Assembly: GCA_038138145.1 (NCBI GenBank)
Contig: JAYQDD010000003.1
Coordinates: 175,733 to 239,732 of the forward strand
Length of the DNA stretch: 64,000 nucleotides
Origin: UBA3537 sp038138145
GTDB taxonomy: Bacteria > Bacteroidota > Bacteroidia > Flavobacteriales > Flavobacteriaceae
Direction: 5' to 3'
The notes under the pieces were generated by a model, which worked only from the letters and a program-made list of their open reading frames with translations, did not search any database and was not told where the DNA came from. Numbering within the stretch: the stretch's first letter is position 1; each line of letters starts with the position of its first letter. The position numbers and the translations under genes are program-made. Positions 51,664 through 58,906 of this stretch are shown one piece after another.

Positions 51664-52692
51664 TTAAGAATTTTCTTTTCTGTAGTTTTTTTCCCAATTC
51701 CAAGCAGATTTTACCATAGAATTTAAGTCGCGTTTTGCGCTCCAACCAAGTTTGTTTTTAGCCAACTCTGTGGAGGCAAATACAACTGGAACATCGCCGT
51801 CACGGCGAGCAGTTATTTCGTATGTTAAAGACAAATTGTTTTGGGTTTCAAATGCTTTTATGACTTCCAAAACAGAATATCCAGTACCTGTTCCTAAATT
51901 ATAAAACTCAAAGTTTTTATCTTGTTTTTTATGGGTTAGACGATCTACAGCAACCACATGGGCCTCGGCCAAATCCATGACGTGAATATAGTCACGCACG
52001 GCAGTTCCATCTTTTGTAGGGTAGTCATCACCAAAAACCATAAGTTTTTCACGAATTCCTGCTGCAGTTTGTGTGATGAAGGGCATAAGGTTATTTGGAA
52101 CACCATTGGGTAGTTCGCCAATATCTCCCGATGCATGAGCACCAATAGGATTAAAATACCGCAAACTAATGGTTGAAAAATCGGAGTGTGCTGTGGTGTA
52201 ATCTTCCAAGATTTCTTCCGCAATTTTTTTTGTATTGCCGTAAGGAGCAAAAGGCCTATGCACAGGACTGTTTTCTGTAACAGGACAAGATTCTGGAACT
52301 CCATAAACCGTTGCTGAAGATGAAAAAATAAAATTTTTAATACCAAATTTTTGTTGCGCCACTAATGTGTTGATGAGCGAAAACAAATTGTTTTCGTAGT
52401 AGGATAAAGGTTGTTCAACCGATTCTTTTACTGCTTTGTAGGCCGCAAAATGAATTACTGCTGAAGCATCTTTATGAACTTCAAAAGCAGCAGTTGTCTT
52501 GTTTTTATCTTTTAAATCAACCACTAAAAGTTCTGGTCGAGTTCCAGTAATTTTCTCAATTCGACTGATGCTGTCTTTAGATGCATTGGAAAGATTATCA
52601 AAAATGATGACTTGATACCCTTGCTCAATCAACGCGATGGTTGTATGTGCTCCGATATATCCGCACCCTCCAGTAACAATTATTTTTGGCAT
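51664..52692 (-). CDS. galE: UDP-glucose 4-epimerase
   Basis: Interconverts UDP-glucose and UDP-galactose using bound NAD+. The 342-aa extended SDR has the GxxGxxG loop IVTGGCGYIGAHT, the catalytic Ser/Thr region SSSATVYGVP and Tyr-Lys in YGNTKKIAEEIL. NPIGAHASGDIGELPNG and DGTAVRDYIHVMDLA in the C-terminal half are diagnostic. It could feed nucleotide sugars to envelope polysaccharides. It is transcribed alone, toward the DUF2130 gene. Confidence 0.95.
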   Translation of the reverse strand: MPKIIVTGGCGYIGAHTTIALIEQGYQVIIFDNLSNASKDSISRIEKITGTRPELLVVDLKDKNKTTAAFEVHKDASAVIHFAAYKAVKESVEQPLSYYENNLFSLINTLVAQQKFGIKNFIFSSSATVYGVPESCPVTENSPVHRPFAPYGNTKKIAEEILEDYTTAHSDFSTISLRYFNPIGAHASGDIGELPNGVPNNLMPFITQTAAGIREKLMVFGDDYPTKDGTAVRDYIHVMDLAEAHVVAVDRLTHKKQDKNFEFYNLGTGTGYSVLEVIKAFETQNNLSLTYEITARRDGDVPVVFASTELAKNKLGWSAKRDLNSMVKSAWNWEKNYRKENS

Positions 52693-52750
52693 CTATATTT
52701 ATTTTTTTAAATGTATCAATTTTATTTTTAAACAAGCAATTAAACCTAAA

Positions 52751-53164
52751 TTAATGAGGTAAATTTTCTTTAAAAAGCCCGTAAAGAAGTGTTCCTAAAA
52801 GTGCTGCTATAATAACTACAATTATTGGTAAAAATCCAACCCCTAATAATGTATACATTGGGCCTGGACATGCCCCTACTAGAGCCCATCCTAAACCAAA
52901 AATAACACCACCAAATAAGTAACTCTTGAATCCTTTGTCTTTTGGGACAAACGTTATGGGTGCTCCATAAAACGATTTGATGTTATAGCGTTTTATGATA
53001 AATGTTGTGGCGGTGCCCACAAACAAAGCTGTGCCAATAATACCGTACATATGAAAAGATTCGAAACGAAACATTTCATAAATTCTAAACCACGAAGCGG
53101 CTTCAGACTTATACATTGTGATTCCAAAAAACACACCAATAATTATGTATACAACTGTTTTCAT
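52751..53164 (-). CDS. YeeE/YedE-family half transporter (short subunit)
   Basis: A 137-aa membrane protein with about four hydrophobic segments and the conserved motif GWALVGACPGPMYTLLG, which carries the Cys used by YeeE-type thiosulfate channels. It represents the C-terminal half of a full YeeE protein. The N-terminal half is the gene just upstream (4 bases apart), so the two probably pair in the inner membrane to import a sulfur species. Confidence 0.85.
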   Translation of the reverse strand: MKTVVYIIIGVFFGITMYKSEAASWFRIYEMFRFESFHMYGIIGTALFVGTATTFIIKRYNIKSFYGAPITFVPKDKGFKSYLFGGVIFGLGWALVGACPGPMYTLLGVGFLPIIVVIIAALLGTLLYGLFKENLPH

Positions 53165-53168
53165 ATGC

Positions 53169-53726
53169 TTAAAAAATTAATGGAAATAAAAGATGCGTCA
53201 TAATAAGTCCACCAATAAAAAATCCGATGACTGCAATTAATGAAGGACGTTGTAAATTGCTCAGCCCAGAAATTGCATGACCAGAAGTACATCCATTGGC
53301 ATAGCGCGCGCCAAACCCCACAAATAGTCCGCCGACAAACAAAAGAATTAATGTTTTTGGATTAGAAAATGAATGTATTCCAAATAATTCAGTTGGCAAA
53401 TAGGCAGTTCCAGCACTTTCAAAACCGATGGTTTTTAAATGTGTTATTGTATTTGGATTAATCGGTACAGCATTATCACTACTCATAAAATGCGCTGCAA
53501 TATAGCCCCCAATTACTGCACCAAAAACCACATAAAGATTCCATTTATGAGCTTTCCAATCAAACTTAAAAAAATCAGCTTGCTTTCCTGCGCCACAAAT
53601 GGTGCAGATTGTTTTGAGATTGCTAGACATGCCAAATTTTTTGCCCAAAAGTTGAAGTAATAGCATAATCATAGCAATGGCAAAACCAGAGATATACCAC
53701 GGCCATGGTTCTTGTATAAAGTTCAT
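53169..53726 (-). CDS. YeeE/YedE-family half transporter (long subunit)
   Basis: A 185-aa protein with about five membrane segments and the family motif GFGARYANGCTSGHAISGLS, containing the conserved Cys. A cytoplasmic or periplasmic loop with CTICGAGKQADFF adds three further cysteines. It is the N-terminal partner of the following short YeeE half. A TauE/SafE permease lies 46 bases upstream, which makes this a sulfur-compound transport group. Confidence 0.87.
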   Translation of the reverse strand: MNFIQEPWPWYISGFAIAMIMLLLQLLGKKFGMSSNLKTICTICGAGKQADFFKFDWKAHKWNLYVVFGAVIGGYIAAHFMSSDNAVPINPNTITHLKTIGFESAGTAYLPTELFGIHSFSNPKTLILLFVGGLFVGFGARYANGCTSGHAISGLSNLQRPSLIAVIGFFIGGLIMTHLLFPLIF

Positions 53727-53772
53727 AATTTAATATCTATTTGGTCACAAAAATAATTCAATTAAATTGATC

Positions 53773-54591
53773 TTAGTGCGTTGTAGTTAAGAATTCCATA
53801 TAGAACACAAATAGTGCCATGAGAAAGATGAAATAGCCAAATCCTTTGCGAATTTTTTGTTCATCTAAGACATGATTTAAAAAGGTTCCTATAAAAATGC
53901 CAATGATGGCAATACTTGTAAATGTCAATAGAAAAGACCAATCTATAGTCATGGTCAGTGCATCTCCCAAAAAGAACCCAATCAACGATTGCAGTGTAAC
54001 GATGACAAGCGAAGTCCCAATAGCTTTTTTGATATCCATTTTTGTTAGAATAATCAATGAAGGGACGATCAAGAATCCGCCACCAGCACCAATAATACCG
54101 GTGAGGATACCAATAAAAGCACCTTCTAAAACCATTAAAGAATAATTGTATTTTGATTCAAATAATTTAGACTTTTTTACTGTGGTAGTAGGTGTTTTCA
54201 CCATGGCAAACGCTGCGGGGATCATCACTAAAGCAAACAACCCAAACATGCCCATTCGCCGAGTGACTAAAATGCCATTTAGAACAAATAATTCATCGGG
54301 GATAATAGGGATGAGGTATGCGCGTACAATGGAAACACTCAAAAGGGCAGGGATACCAAAAGTAAATGCAATTCTGAAATCTACATTTCCTTTTTGAACT
54401 TGTTTTAGCCCACCCACAAAAGCACTACATCCTACAACAAAAAGTGAATATCCAGTGGCCAATTTTTCGTCAATAAAAAACAAATAGGCCAATACAGGAA
54501 CAGCCAATATAGAGCCACCACCACCAATGAGTCCGAGTACAAGCCCAATAAAAAGTGCTGCACTATAGCCTAAAACATCAAAAAATTCCAT
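53773..54591 (-). CDS. TauE/SafE-family permease (probable sulfite/organosulfonate exporter)
   Basis: A 272-aa membrane protein with about eight hydrophobic segments and duplicated family signatures: IGLVLGLIGGGGSILAVPVL near the N-terminus and GILTGIIGAGGGFLIVPSLI near residue 160. Members export sulfite, sulfoacetate or related anions. With the YeeE halves downstream it probably balances import and export of reduced sulfur. First gene of the group. Confidence 0.88.
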   Translation of the reverse strand: MEFFDVLGYSAALFIGLVLGLIGGGGSILAVPVLAYLFFIDEKLATGYSLFVVGCSAFVGGLKQVQKGNVDFRIAFTFGIPALLSVSIVRAYLIPIIPDELFVLNGILVTRRMGMFGLFALVMIPAAFAMVKTPTTTVKKSKLFESKYNYSLMVLEGAFIGILTGIIGAGGGFLIVPSLIILTKMDIKKAIGTSLVIVTLQSLIGFFLGDALTMTIDWSFLLTFTSIAIIGIFIGTFLNHVLDEQKIRKGFGYFIFLMALFVFYMEFLTTTH

Positions 54592-54739
54592 GAGATGTGT
54601 GTTGTATTGTGTATAAAATCAATACTTCCAAAAGTAGCAAAAAATACAGTGTTGGAAGCTAAAATCAGCATCTAACTTTTTTTTTGTACATTTATAAATC
54701 TCTTATTTTTTGGACTAACCTGCTTAAAGTCAATGTATT

Positions 54740-55630
54740 ATGATTAATTTTTCATTTGAAAAACTTTACAACCTTGCACTTTCAGAAAAGATAAAACTTA
54801 AAATTGAAAAGATCATTTTGGTGATTGCTATGGTAAGTTTTTTGCTTCACTTGGCTTTAATCTATCTAAAGAGATATGATTTATTATTTGTTTTTGAGGA
54901 GTCCAATTTCTTCGACAATCCTATTGCGGCCATTTACACGCCGTTCTCATTTATTTTGATTTATGAGGTTTATTTGTTGATTTTTTACCTCCCGAGGTCC
55001 ATTACAACATACATCACTAAGCAGTACGAAATCATTACCCTTATTGTAATTAGAAGAATTTTCAAGGACTTATCAAACCTTGAATTATCATCAAATTGGT
55101 TTGACATCAAAAATGATATTACATTCACCTACGACATCATTACAGCATTGATTCTCTTTTTTATGATATATGTGTTTTCTTATCTCAGAGAACGATTGGA
55201 AAGCAGAGTCATTAATCAAGCGGAATCGCCTCAAATTATGCAGTTTATAAAGATTAAAAAAATTATGGCCACAACCCTCATTCCAATTTTTATTTTTATT
55301 GGACTGAACACCTTTGGACGTTGGCTTATGGACGCTGCACCACAAAATCTCTCAGCGGTACTCAAAGACGTGAATAGTTTGTTTTTTGATGAGTTTTTTG
55401 CGGTACTCATCATTGTAGATGTTTTACTACTTTTAGTGTCTTTTTTCTACACAGATCAATTTCATAAAGTCATTAGAAATTCAGGATTTATTATTTCCAC
55501 AATTCTTATCAGAATGTCTTTTTCTGTTGAAGGGGTTTTAAATAATATTCTGATTTTTGCTTCAATTGCTTTTGGTTTATTGATTCTTTGGATTCACAAT
55601 AAATTTGAAAAAAATCTCAAATTAGAATAA
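54740..55630 (+). CDS. Multi-pass membrane protein of unknown function
   Basis: A 296-aa protein with about seven hydrophobic segments (for example IILVIAMVSFLLHLALIYL, AIYTPFSFILIYEVYLLIF, ITALILFFMIYVFSYL, then TTLIPIFIFIGLNTFG and FAVLIIVDVLLLLVSFFY). No motif reveals an activity. It is conserved in appearance with flavobacterial membrane proteins of unknown role. Single gene with its own terminator. Confidence 0.65.
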   Translation: MINFSFEKLYNLALSEKIKLKIEKIILVIAMVSFLLHLALIYLKRYDLLFVFEESNFFDNPIAAIYTPFSFILIYEVYLLIFYLPRSITTYITKQYEIITLIVIRRIFKDLSNLELSSNWFDIKNDITFTYDIITALILFFMIYVFSYLRERLESRVINQAESPQIMQFIKIKKIMATTLIPIFIFIGLNTFGRWLMDAAPQNLSAVLKDVNSLFFDEFFAVLIIVDVLLLLVSFFYTDQFHKVIRNSGFIISTILIRMSFSVEGVLNNILIFASIAFGLLILWIHNKFEKNLKLE

Positions 55631-55662
55631 AAAAAATCCAAACTTAAGTTTGGATTTTAAAT
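55631..55662. terminator. Terminator after the membrane protein gene
   Basis: Perfect palindrome AAATCCAAACTTAAG/CTTAAGTTTGGATTT (55635-55658) with A-run before and TTTT after, directly after the stop. The symmetric form could also serve the convergent gene at 55697. Confidence 0.75.
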
Positions 55663-55696
55663 GCATCAAGAGCAAAACATATAGATTGTACAGAAT

Positions 55697-56134
55697 TTAT
55701 TTTTTATATTTTTTCTTCTGTTCTAAGTGTTTCCTTTTCATGTGTTCTTTCTTCTTTGTTTTTTTCTCCCAAATTTCAAATTGTTCTGAAGTTAGGATTG
55801 ATTTCATCGCATTTTTCATGGCAATTTTTTCATCTAACTGATCAACTTTCATCTGATAAATTTCGGTATCACTAGGGCGTTCTTTTGGTCGATTAGCTCT
55901 GCGCTCCCTTTGTTTTTTTATCTTGTTCAGAATTAAATCATGTACCTGTTCTTGTTGCGCCTCGTTTAAGTCTAATTCAAGTGTCATTTTTTTTGACCAA
56001 AGTGCGGCTTGTTGTTCTGGAGTCATTTTTTTAATGTGCTCCATTCGCTTTTCTCTTTTTTGACCTTCATGAGGTGGTTGACCTACAGCAGAAAAACTAA
56101 TAAGTAAAACCAAAACGCTAAAAATAGTTTTCAT
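55697..56134 (-). CDS. Spy/CpxP-like periplasmic helical protein
   Basis: A 145-aa protein with signal peptide (about 1-18, ending AVGQ), then an all-helical, highly basic body. LTxxQ-like repeats are visible (MTPEQQAALWSKK, LDLNEAQQEQVHDLI, LTSEQFEIWEKK), as in Spy/CpxP chaperone-like proteins. The C-terminal ~20 residues are almost all Lys, Arg, His, Glu. A role in periplasmic stress is inferred from the repeat pattern only. Confidence 0.7.
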   Translation of the reverse strand: MKTIFSVLVLLISFSAVGQPPHEGQKREKRMEHIKKMTPEQQAALWSKKMTLELDLNEAQQEQVHDLILNKIKKQRERRANRPKERPSDTEIYQMKVDQLDEKIAMKNAMKSILTSEQFEIWEKKTKKKEHMKRKHLEQKKKYKK

Positions 56135-56166
56135 AACATGTTTAATTTAAAAATTATACTCATTAT

Positions 56167-56185
56167 AACTTCATAAAATGAAGTT
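56167..56185 (-). terminator. Hairpin after lysS, weak terminator candidate
   Basis: AACTTCAT/ATGAAGTT, 8-base stem with 3-base loop, just downstream of the lysS stop. It is not followed by a good T-run on the minus strand, so termination is uncertain. Confidence 0.3.
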
Positions 56186-56193
56186 TATTGTAA

Positions 56194-57891
56194 TCATCCT
56201 AAAAATTCAACAAGGAGTTGATCTTTTGCTTTGTATACTTTAGCCAACCCTTGTTTTGTTAATCCTTTAATGCCTTTGTCCCAACCTTTGTTGCTGAGCC
56301 CTACTTGAGCTTTTAAATCGTTAAGCGTAACGTTTTTTTCTTTCTTTAAAATCTCAAAAATAGCTTTTTCATTTTCACTTAACTCTAATGCTTTTTTCTC
56401 AGGCTTCATTTGAGGGAAAAATAAAACTTCTTGAATGGAAGCATTGTTGGTCAAAAACATAATCAACCGATCCATACCGATGCCCATTCCCGAAGTTGGC
56501 GGCATACCGTACTCGAGCGCACGAAGAAAGTCTTCATCTATAAATTGTGTTGCTTCGTCATCGCCACGGTCGGCGAGTTTAAGTTGTGCTTCAAAGCGCT
56601 CACGTTGGTCTATAGGATCATTCAATTCTGAATACGCATTGGCAATTTCTTTTCCGCAAACCATAAGCTCAAAACGCTCTGTAAGTTCTGAGTTATCGCG
56701 GTGTTCTTTACACAATGGACTCATTTCTTTTGGATAATCTGTTATGTATGTGGGTTGAATATAATTGCCCTCACATTTTTCGCCAAAAATCTCATCGATC
56801 AATTTTCCTTTACCCATGCTTTCGTCGACCTCGATCCCCATACCTGTGGCTGCAGCTCTGAGTTCTTCTTCCGTTTTTCCAGTGATATCAAAGCCCGTAA
56901 ATTCTTTGATGGCGTCTGTCATGGTTACACGAGCATACGGTGCTTTAAAGTCAATGTCGTGACCACCAAAAGTAGCTTTTGTTGTTCCATTAACCGCTAT
57001 TGCACAGTGTTCAAGAAGTTGCTCACAAAATTCCATCATCCAGTTATAGTCTTTGTAAGCGACATAAATTTCCATAGCGGTAAATTCTGGATTGTGTGTC
57101 CGGTCCATACCTTCATTTCTGAAGTTTTTTGAAAATTCATAAACTCCATCAAATCCTCCAACAATAAGACGTTTTAAGTACAATTCATTGGCAATTCTCA
57201 TGTACAGTGGAATATCCAAGCTATTATGGTGTGTTACAAACGGTCGTGCCGCAGCACCCCCAGCAATGGGTTGAAGGACTGGAGTTTCGACCTCAAAATA
57301 TCCAGCAGTATTGAAAAAATCACGCATGGCATTAAACAATTTTGTGCGCTTTACAAACACTTCTTTGACATGTGGGTTGACCGCCAAATCAGCATAACGC
57401 TGACGGTAACGCATTTCAGGGTCGTTGAATTCGTCATAGGTATTTCCTTCGGCATCTGTTTTTGGAAGTGGAAGTGGTTTTAAAGCTTTGCTTAAAAGTT
57501 TAAAACTTTTCACTAAAACAGTTTTTTCGCCAACTTGTGTGGAAAATAATTCTCCCTCAACACCAATAAAATCGCCTAAATCGAGAAGCTTTTTAAAGAC
57601 TTCGTTGTATGCTGTTTTATCTTCGTTTGGGCAAATTTCATCACGGTTGAAATAGACTTGAATTCGGCCTTCGCTGTCTTGTAGTTCTGTGAAAGCAGCT
57701 TTCCCTTGAATTTTTTTACGCATCAATCGTCCTGCAATAACCACTTTATCTCCTTCTTTGAAGTTCGTTTTTATGTTGTTAGTGGTGTGGGTTACTGGAA
57801 ATAAATCTGCGGGATAGGGATTGATGCCTAACGCACGTAGTTTTGTGAGTTTCTCGCGACGTACAAGTTCTTGTTCTGAAAGCTGCGCCAT
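56194..57891 (-). CDS. lysS: Lysyl-tRNA synthetase, class II
   Basis: Charges tRNA-Lys. The 565 aa comprise an N-terminal OB-fold anticodon-binding domain (about 50-160) and a class II catalytic core with motif 2 FRNEGMDRTHNPEF and motif 3 GMPPTSGMGIGMDRLIMFL. After the normal end of LysS (about 500) there is a ~60-residue extension (KNVTLNDLKAQVGLSNKGWD ...) with winged-helix-like character, as seen in other Bacteroidetes LysS. ATG at 57891. Confidence 0.96.
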   Translation of the reverse strand: MAQLSEQELVRREKLTKLRALGINPYPADLFPVTHTTNNIKTNFKEGDKVVIAGRLMRKKIQGKAAFTELQDSEGRIQVYFNRDEICPNEDKTAYNEVFKKLLDLGDFIGVEGELFSTQVGEKTVLVKSFKLLSKALKPLPLPKTDAEGNTYDEFNDPEMRYRQRYADLAVNPHVKEVFVKRTKLFNAMRDFFNTAGYFEVETPVLQPIAGGAAARPFVTHHNSLDIPLYMRIANELYLKRLIVGGFDGVYEFSKNFRNEGMDRTHNPEFTAMEIYVAYKDYNWMMEFCEQLLEHCAIAVNGTTKATFGGHDIDFKAPYARVTMTDAIKEFTGFDITGKTEEELRAAATGMGIEVDESMGKGKLIDEIFGEKCEGNYIQPTYITDYPKEMSPLCKEHRDNSELTERFELMVCGKEIANAYSELNDPIDQRERFEAQLKLADRGDDEATQFIDEDFLRALEYGMPPTSGMGIGMDRLIMFLTNNASIQEVLFFPQMKPEKKALELSENEKAIFEILKKEKNVTLNDLKAQVGLSNKGWDKGIKGLTKQGLAKVYKAKDQLLVEFLG

Positions 57892-57964
57892 AATTGATTA
57901 TATGATTTAAGCCACAAAGATAACGACTCTGCATTGGATTTCAATATGTGAAACAAAAATTAAG

Positions 57965-57993
57965 TTTGTTGTAACGAATTTGCAGTATTTTTG
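57965..57993 (+). promoter_or_regulatory. Promoter of the PMP3-like gene
   Basis: TTTG (57965-57968), a 17-base spacer, then TATTTTTG (57986-57993). Both elements match the Bacteroidetes consensus. Transcription would start near 57997, about 32 bases before the ATG. Confidence 0.55.
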
Positions 57994-58028
57994 TCTAACA
58001 TATATAACAGTTAATTCATCTAATATAT

Positions 58029-58187
58029 ATGAGCTTTTGGCGCGTTCTTTTATCCATTCTTTTTCCACCTCTTGCTGTAATTGATAAAGGTTGTGGATCT
58101 TTTACTATTGTCTTTATACTCACGCTTTGTGGTTGGGTACCAGGTGTTATTGCTGCTTTGGTGATTTTGAACAACCCTAACCGTTAA
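58029..58187 (+). CDS. PMP3/YqaE-family small membrane protein
   Basis: A 52-aa protein (MSFWRVLLSILFPPLAVID at the start) with two hydrophobic segments joined by KGCGSF and a C-terminal GWVPGVIAALVILNN, as in the UPF0057/PMP3/YqaE family of small stress-related membrane proteins. Its role here is not known. A good promoter lies upstream, and lipB begins 17 bases after its stop. Confidence 0.88.
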   Translation: MSFWRVLLSILFPPLAVIDKGCGSFTIVFILTLCGWVPGVIAALVILNNPNR

Positions 58188-58192
58188 TCTCG

Positions 58193-58200
58193 TATATTTG
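58193..58200 (+). promoter_or_regulatory. -7 box (TATATTTG) immediately before lipB
   Basis: Exact TAnnTTTG ending 4 bases before the lipB ATG. If used, the transcript would be leaderless. lipB could instead be read from the PMP3-like gene's promoter. Confidence 0.35.
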
Positions 58201-58204
58201 CTCC

Positions 58205-58906
58205 ATGAATAAAACAATTCATGTTCAAGATTTAGGCCTTAAAGACTACAAAGAAACTTGGGATTATCAAGAAGATTTGTTTAAACAAACCGTCGACTGT
58301 AAAATAAAAAATAGACGCGAAAATGCTGGTCTTAGCACTCCAAACCATTTTTTGTTTGTAAGCCACCCTCATGTATATACGCTTGGCAAAAGCGGAGATT
58401 TTTCGAATTTACTTTTGAGCGAAGAACAACTCGCCCAAAAAGGGGCAACGTTTTACAAAATCAATAGAGGAGGCGATATCACCTACCATGGCCCCGGGCA
58501 AGTAGTGGGTTATCCTATTTTGGATTTAGAAAACTTCTTTACAGATATCCATAAATACTTGAGGTTGTTGGAAGAAACCATCATTTTAACCCTTGCCGAG
58601 TATGGTCTTACAGCCACACGTAGTGATGGCGAAACTGGGGTGTGGGTAGATGTTGGTACTCCTTTTGCGCGTAAAATATGCGCGATGGGTGTGCGTGCAA
58701 GCCGTTGGGTTACTATGCATGGATTTGCCCTTAATGTGAATACAGATTTGGGCTATTTTGACAACATTATTCCCTGTGGAATTCGTGGTAAAGCGGTTAC
58801 TTCACTTCGTTTAGAGTTAAACAAAGATGAGGTGGATGAAACCCAAGTCAAAGAAAAATTACTAAAACATTTCTTTGCGCTTTTTGAAGCAGATTTAGTT
58901 CAATAA
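58205..58906 (+). CDS. lipB: Octanoyl-[acyl-carrier-protein]:protein N-octanoyltransferase
   Basis: Transfers octanoate from ACP to lipoyl domains, the first step of lipoate synthesis. The 233 aa have the family signature RGGDITYHGPGQVVGYPILD, the later GVWVDVGTPFARKICAMGVR, and ALNVNTDLGYFDNIIPCGI with the catalytic Cys. The 3' end overlaps the convergent lipoprotein gene by 7 bases. Confidence 0.95.
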   Translation: MNKTIHVQDLGLKDYKETWDYQEDLFKQTVDCKIKNRRENAGLSTPNHFLFVSHPHVYTLGKSGDFSNLLLSEEQLAQKGATFYKINRGGDITYHGPGQVVGYPILDLENFFTDIHKYLRLLEETIILTLAEYGLTATRSDGETGVWVDVGTPFARKICAMGVRASRWVTMHGFALNVNTDLGYFDNIIPCGIRGKAVTSLRLELNKDEVDETQVKEKLLKHFFALFEADLVQ

